From Paenibacillus tepidiphilus (GTDB taxonomy: Bacteria; Bacillota; Bacilli; Paenibacillales; Paenibacillaceae), in assembly GCF_008635795.1 (NCBI RefSeq), contig NZ_VWRQ01000015.1, forward strand, positions 62,001 through 126,000: 64,000 bases of DNA, read 5' to 3'. The position numbers and the translations under genes are program-made. Each line of letters starts with the position of its first letter. Position 1 is the stretch's first letter. Shown one piece after another: positions 60,712-64,000 of the stretch. The notes beneath the pieces are model-generated. The model was not told the origin of the DNA and did no database searches. It saw only the letters and a program-made list of their open reading frames with translations.

Positions 60712-62247
60712 TTATTTCCGCTGCATCCTCTGTCTGTATTCCGTGGGCTGCATGCCCATCACTTCCCGGAAGGCCCGGGTGAAGCTTTTGTAGCTCTCAT
60801 ACCCGACCAGCGGCGCGATCTCCACGATCTTGTATTCCGTCTCGGCCAGCAGCCGCCGGGCCTTATCCAGCCGCACGTCACGCAAATATTCGGCGAAGCC
60901 TTTACCGACATTCTTCTTGAACAGATTGGAGAAATAAGCGTAGTTCAGCGACACATGGTTGGAGACCATGGCGAGATCCAGCGGCTTATGGTAGTTCTCA
61001 TGGATGAAGCGGATCGCTTCGTTCAGGTCCTGCGAATTGCGGTAGCTGCATTTGAACTCGTAATAGAACTGGTTCAGCCGCAGCATCTGCTGCTGCAGCG
61101 CCTGGATATAGTCGCGGATACCCGGATAGTCGTACAGGCTGCGCAGCGAATCAATATCGAGCGCCTCCTCCCCCATATAAGGACGGATCACCCATTCGTA
61201 CTCCTCCAGCATCTGCACCACGGCCCGGCATAACCGCTCGGTATATTGAATGTGGTAACGCTGCAGCACATCCTTATGAAAAAGCCGTGAAATTCCCTCG
61301 GCGATCTGTCCGCCGTTGTCAGACCCGACGAAGCGGAACAGGGCGTACAGCTCCTCGTGGGGCAGCTGCCACTGCTGCGTAAGCCCTGCCGTATGCTCCG
61401 GCAGCAGACAGCGCTGCTCGGGGAACAGGTAGCTGTGCCGGTACAGCTCCTGCACCTGGGCGTAGGCGGCGGGCAGCGCCCGCAGGCCTTGCTGCGGGCC
61501 CGTCATGACCGCAGCCGCGCCAAGCTGCGCAGCCTTGAGCGCGGCAGGCAGCCTGGCCGGGTCAGCGGAGGCATCGACGGCCAGAATCAGCTGCGGGCGG
61601 TGCTGCAGGCAGATGCAGCCCTCGCTGCCGTACACGCGGTAGGCGAGGGATTCGATGCTGTGGGCGCTGCTGGCGCCCGGCTGGTGAATCCGCCGCTCCT
61701 CGCGCAGCAGGCACAGCCGGTAGCTGCTCCACAGCTCCGCATGCTGCCGCTCGGTCCCGGCGATCCACGCCTCATCGCTGGCCGAGCCCTGCATGTACAG
61801 GCTCAGCTCCTTGCGGTCCGTCTCCTGCATGAGCCGGGACATCTGCTCCATGTCGCGGGAGAGCGCCTGCCGGGTGCTGATTTCCTGCCACACATGCTCC
61901 ACCGAGGCTTGCAGATCGTCGCGGTTCACCGGCTTCAGCAGATAGCCCTTTGCCCCCAGCTCGATGGCCTTCTGGGCGTAGGCGAAATCACCGTAACCGC
62001 TGATGATGAGATAGTCGGCCGGAATACGCTCCTCCCGCGCCTGCGCGATGAGCGTCAGGCCGTCCATATCGGGCATGCGGATGTCGGTAATGACCAGCTG
62101 GATGCTGTTGCGGCGCAGCTGCTCCAGCGCCTCAACTCCGTTCGCGGCGCAGTAAATATGATCCGGCTGGAGCGGGAACTGGGACACCATGGCCTGCAGG
62201 CCGTCGCGGATATGCTTCTGGTCGTCCACTATCAGCATATTGATCAT
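60712..62247 (-). CDS. AraC-type response regulator (YesN-like)
   Basis: 511 residues. Receiver domain 1-125 with D8, D9 and phosphoacceptor D55 (VITDIRMPDMDG) and switch Lys in LLKPVNRDDL. A long middle region (130-400) follows. The C-terminal AraC domain has two helix-turn-helices (LDLAMVSNHVSLNYAYFSNLFKKNVG and IVEIAPLVGYESYKSFTRAFREVMGM). Start ATG 62247 lies three bases after the kinase stop. Such pairs in Paenibacillus often control nearby sugar-uptake or glycan-degradation genes; the GH16 gene is the neighbour, but control is not shown. Confidence 0.92.
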   Translation of the reverse strand: MINMLIVDDQKHIRDGLQAMVSQFPLQPDHIYCAANGVEALEQLRRNSIQLVITDIRMPDMDGLTLIAQAREERIPADYLIISGYGDFAYAQKAIELGAKGYLLKPVNRDDLQASVEHVWQEISTRQALSRDMEQMSRLMQETDRKELSLYMQGSASDEAWIAGTERQHAELWSSYRLCLLREERRIHQPGASSAHSIESLAYRVYGSEGCICLQHRPQLILAVDASADPARLPAALKAAQLGAAAVMTGPQQGLRALPAAYAQVQELYRHSYLFPEQRCLLPEHTAGLTQQWQLPHEELYALFRFVGSDNGGQIAEGISRLFHKDVLQRYHIQYTERLCRAVVQMLEEYEWVIRPYMGEEALDIDSLRSLYDYPGIRDYIQALQQQMLRLNQFYYEFKCSYRNSQDLNEAIRFIHENYHKPLDLAMVSNHVSLNYAYFSNLFKKNVGKGFAEYLRDVRLDKARRLLAETEYKIVEIAPLVGYESYKSFTRAFREVMGMQPTEYRQRMQRK

Positions 62248-62250
62248 CGG

Positions 62251-64000
62251 TTACCATCCCCCCAGATTTACTTGTTCCCAAGGCAAACGTATCATAACGC
62301 AGGTATAAGCGCCCTGCACGCTGTCGATCGAGAGCCCGCAGCCCTTGCCGTAATGCAGCTGCAGCCGCTTATGTACATTCGCAAGGCCCAGGCCGTTGCG
62401 GCTGGCCACAATCGGGCGTTCCGTATCATCCGCCAGCGCCTGCTGCAGCCGGGCAAGCGTCTCTATATCCATGCCGGCTCCGTTATCGCGAATCTCAATC
62501 TGCAGCATCAGATGGTTCTCCACGGTGACGTTAATTTCAATGGCCACGCTGCCTCCCGGCGGCGCCGCGTGATGCACGGCGTTCTCAACAATCGGCTGCA
62601 TGCACATCTTCGGAATGGGGTACCGCAGCACCTCGGGCGGCAGCTCCGCCCGCAGCTCGAAGCTGCTGCCCTCCATGAAGTTAATGAAGCGGATGTAGCT
62701 CTCTATATTGGCCAGCTCATCGCCGAGACTGACGGTGTCGCCGCGCCACTGCATGCTGTAGCGAAGCAGCGAGCCGAGCGAGACCAGCGCGCCGGCGATG
62801 GCCGGCTGGCGTTCCACTTCCGCCCGCATCCGGATCGACTCCAGGGCATTGTACAGGAAGTGGGAATTGATCTGCGAATGCAGGGAATGGAGCTGCGCAT
62901 TCTTGGCGATCAGCTGCTTATCCACGACCTGCGTCATCAGACGCTGAATTTCATCCAGCATGCTGTTGTAGCTGACGGCGACATAGTCGATCTCGTCGCC
63001 GGGATCATTCTCGCCGAGACCGGTATGGATCTTGGCGTCCAGCTGGCCCCGGCGCACCTTGCGCATGGAGACCAGCACCATCTCCAGCCGGCGGAAGATG
63101 CGCCGGGTCATATACGAGACGAGCAGCAGCATCATCAGCAGGACGCAGGCCGCAATGGCCACCACCAGCAGGTACCAGCTCCGCGGACCCTTCATCAGAT
63201 CCTGATGCGAGGCGATGTTGATGACATAGGCGTCGAGAGGTGCGATGTACCGGTAGAGGGCATAGTAGGTCTGATCACCGGCCCGGACCTTGACCGGGCT
63301 CCGCTGCTGCAGGACGTCGAGCTGTCCGTGAACGCGGCTAAGGATGTCCTCCAGCTCCTCCCCTGCGTCCACAGCGAAAGCGTGTGAGGCGTTATAGACA
63401 TGGCGGGCAGAATCGCTCCCGTCCATCACTACGGAGAAGAAATGACGCTCCGTCTCTTCCAGAAGCGGGCTGAAGAAGGAGCTGTGTTCGGCCCGGAGCT
63501 CCATAAGGGTCGGTTGTTTCTGCTGCTGGCCTTGAAGGCGTACCAGCCTGTAATAAGATAACGTATGCTCCCCGTCCTGGAGCGAGAATAAGCGGTAGGC
63601 GGCGCCGCCCTCTTCCCGCAGCGTCATCCAGTAATCCTGCGGCCAGAAACGGTCGTAATGATAGATTTCCGGCCAAATCTCGTGCAGGCCGGGGTTATCG
63701 ACATAGAAGCTGAGCTGGCTGACCAGGTCATAGCTTTGAATGATATTATGCATTTGCTCATACTGATTCTGCTTGAATTTGACGAGCCGCAGGCCATCGG
63801 CCTGCATATCGGAGTGGATGAAATCGACGAACGCCTTCTGGGTCAGCGCTGTCGAGGAAGCGTTCTCAAGAACGGCCAGACGGCTGCGCAGCTGCTCCTC
63901 CAGACGCGAGACGTGGCTGCTGCCGGTGGCCATGGCGTCCTTGTACAGCTGGGATTCCTGCGTGCGGATGAACAGGAAGGCTACCACAATGGCCGGAATG
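62251..64000 (-). CDS. YesM-like sensor histidine kinase (N-terminus beyond window edge)
   Basis: At least 583 codons; the frame stays open past 64000 through a hydrophobic segment (IPAIVVAFLFIRTQ), so the true start is outside. Extracellular sensor region of about 270 residues, second membrane segment SWYLLVVAIAACVLLMMLLLVSYM, HAMP linker, His_kinase domain with INSHFLYNALESIRM (His in HFLYN; the usual P before it is S), and HATPase_c with N..VH and NGLGLANVHKRL. Signals to the downstream response regulator. Confidence 0.92.
   Translation of the reverse strand, partial: IPAIVVAFLFIRTQESQLYKDAMATGSSHVSRLEEQLRSRLAVLENASSTALTQKAFVDFIHSDMQADGLRLVKFKQNQYEQMHNIIQSYDLVSQLSFYVDNPGLHEIWPEIYHYDRFWPQDYWMTLREEGGAAYRLFSLQDGEHTLSYYRLVRLQGQQQKQPTLMELRAEHSSFFSPLLEETERHFFSVVMDGSDSARHVYNASHAFAVDAGEELEDILSRVHGQLDVLQQRSPVKVRAGDQTYYALYRYIAPLDAYVINIASHQDLMKGPRSWYLLVVAIAACVLLMMLLLVSYMTRRIFRRLEMVLVSMRKVRRGQLDAKIHTGLGENDPGDEIDYVAVSYNSMLDEIQRLMTQVVDKQLIAKNAQLHSLHSQINSHFLYNALESIRMRAEVERQPAIAGALVSLGSLLRYSMQWRGDTVSLGDELANIESYIRFINFMEGSSFELRAELPPEVLRYPIPKMCMQPIVENAVHHAAPPGGSVAIEINVTVENHLMLQIEIRDNGAGMDIETLARLQQALADDTERPIVASRNGLGLANVHKRLQLHYGKGCGLSIDSVQGAYTCVMIRLPWEQVNLGGW

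Noticed and set aside
61357..63387. Plus-strand frame of 676 codons opposite the two-component genes
   Set aside because: It spans two real genes on the other strand and has no domain features.

Overview
This 64 kb window reads as chromosome of an aerobic spore-forming Firmicute, most likely a Paenibacillus. Pointers are CotF-type spore coat genes, an S-layer-anchored enzyme, LplABC/YtcQ-type sugar ABC transporters, YesM/YesN-type two-component genes, and secreted glycan-active enzymes with modular binding domains. There are no rRNA or tRNA genes, no CRISPR array and no recognisable transposase or integrase.

Layout. 1-5.6 kb: housekeeping genes (DUF2252, oligoendopeptidase, CxxH/CxxC protein, methyltransferase, glutathione peroxidase-like, rlmH). 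6.2-9.1 kb: metal operon of a small HMA protein, a P-type ATPase with altered motifs and a Crp/Fnr regulator, preceded by a perfect FNR box at -41.5. 9.4-13.5 kb: AT-richer pair of a U32 protein and an ABC-F ATPase. 14.5-16.8 kb: spore coat operon in which a two-gene coat module occurs twice around an alcohol dehydrogenase. 17.4-24 kb: two large surface proteins, an M6 protease with starch-binding-like modules and an SLH-anchored amidase-family protein. 24-34.7 kb: small stress, resistance and regulator genes (alcohol dehydrogenase, AAC(3), GIY-YIG, RidA/HxlR, ECF sigma, POT transporter, MATE pump with TetR). 34.9-43.6 kb: seven-gene sugar operon (LacI, BadF-type kinase, GH4 glycosidase, two permeases, binding protein, GHL10 hydrolase). 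43.7-49.5 kb: AT-rich RiPP cluster. 49.7-57.3 kb: membrane protein, pnuC-nadR, NrtR, a drug efflux pump with TetR, and a yobU/yobV-like pair. 57.8-64 kb: secreted GH16 beta-glucanase followed by an AraC-type response regulator and a histidine kinase cut by the window edge.

The most notable system is the minus-strand RiPP cluster. Its order is precursor peptide, McbB-like protein, McbC/SagB-like dehydrogenase, YcaO, second YcaO, ABC permease, ABC ATPase. This is the microcin B17 order (mcbABCDEF) with an extra YcaO, in a Gram-positive genome, with a Gly/Ser/Cys-rich 72-residue precursor. The expected product is an azole-modified peptide exported by the ABC pair, which may also give immunity. 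That product is inference; the gene families and their order are read from the sequence.

Other points worth checking are the FNR-controlled ATPase whose CPC and HP motifs read CPG and HH, three TetR operators in the MATE/TetR gap, a LacI palindrome before the sugar operon, and two families of intergenic repeats.
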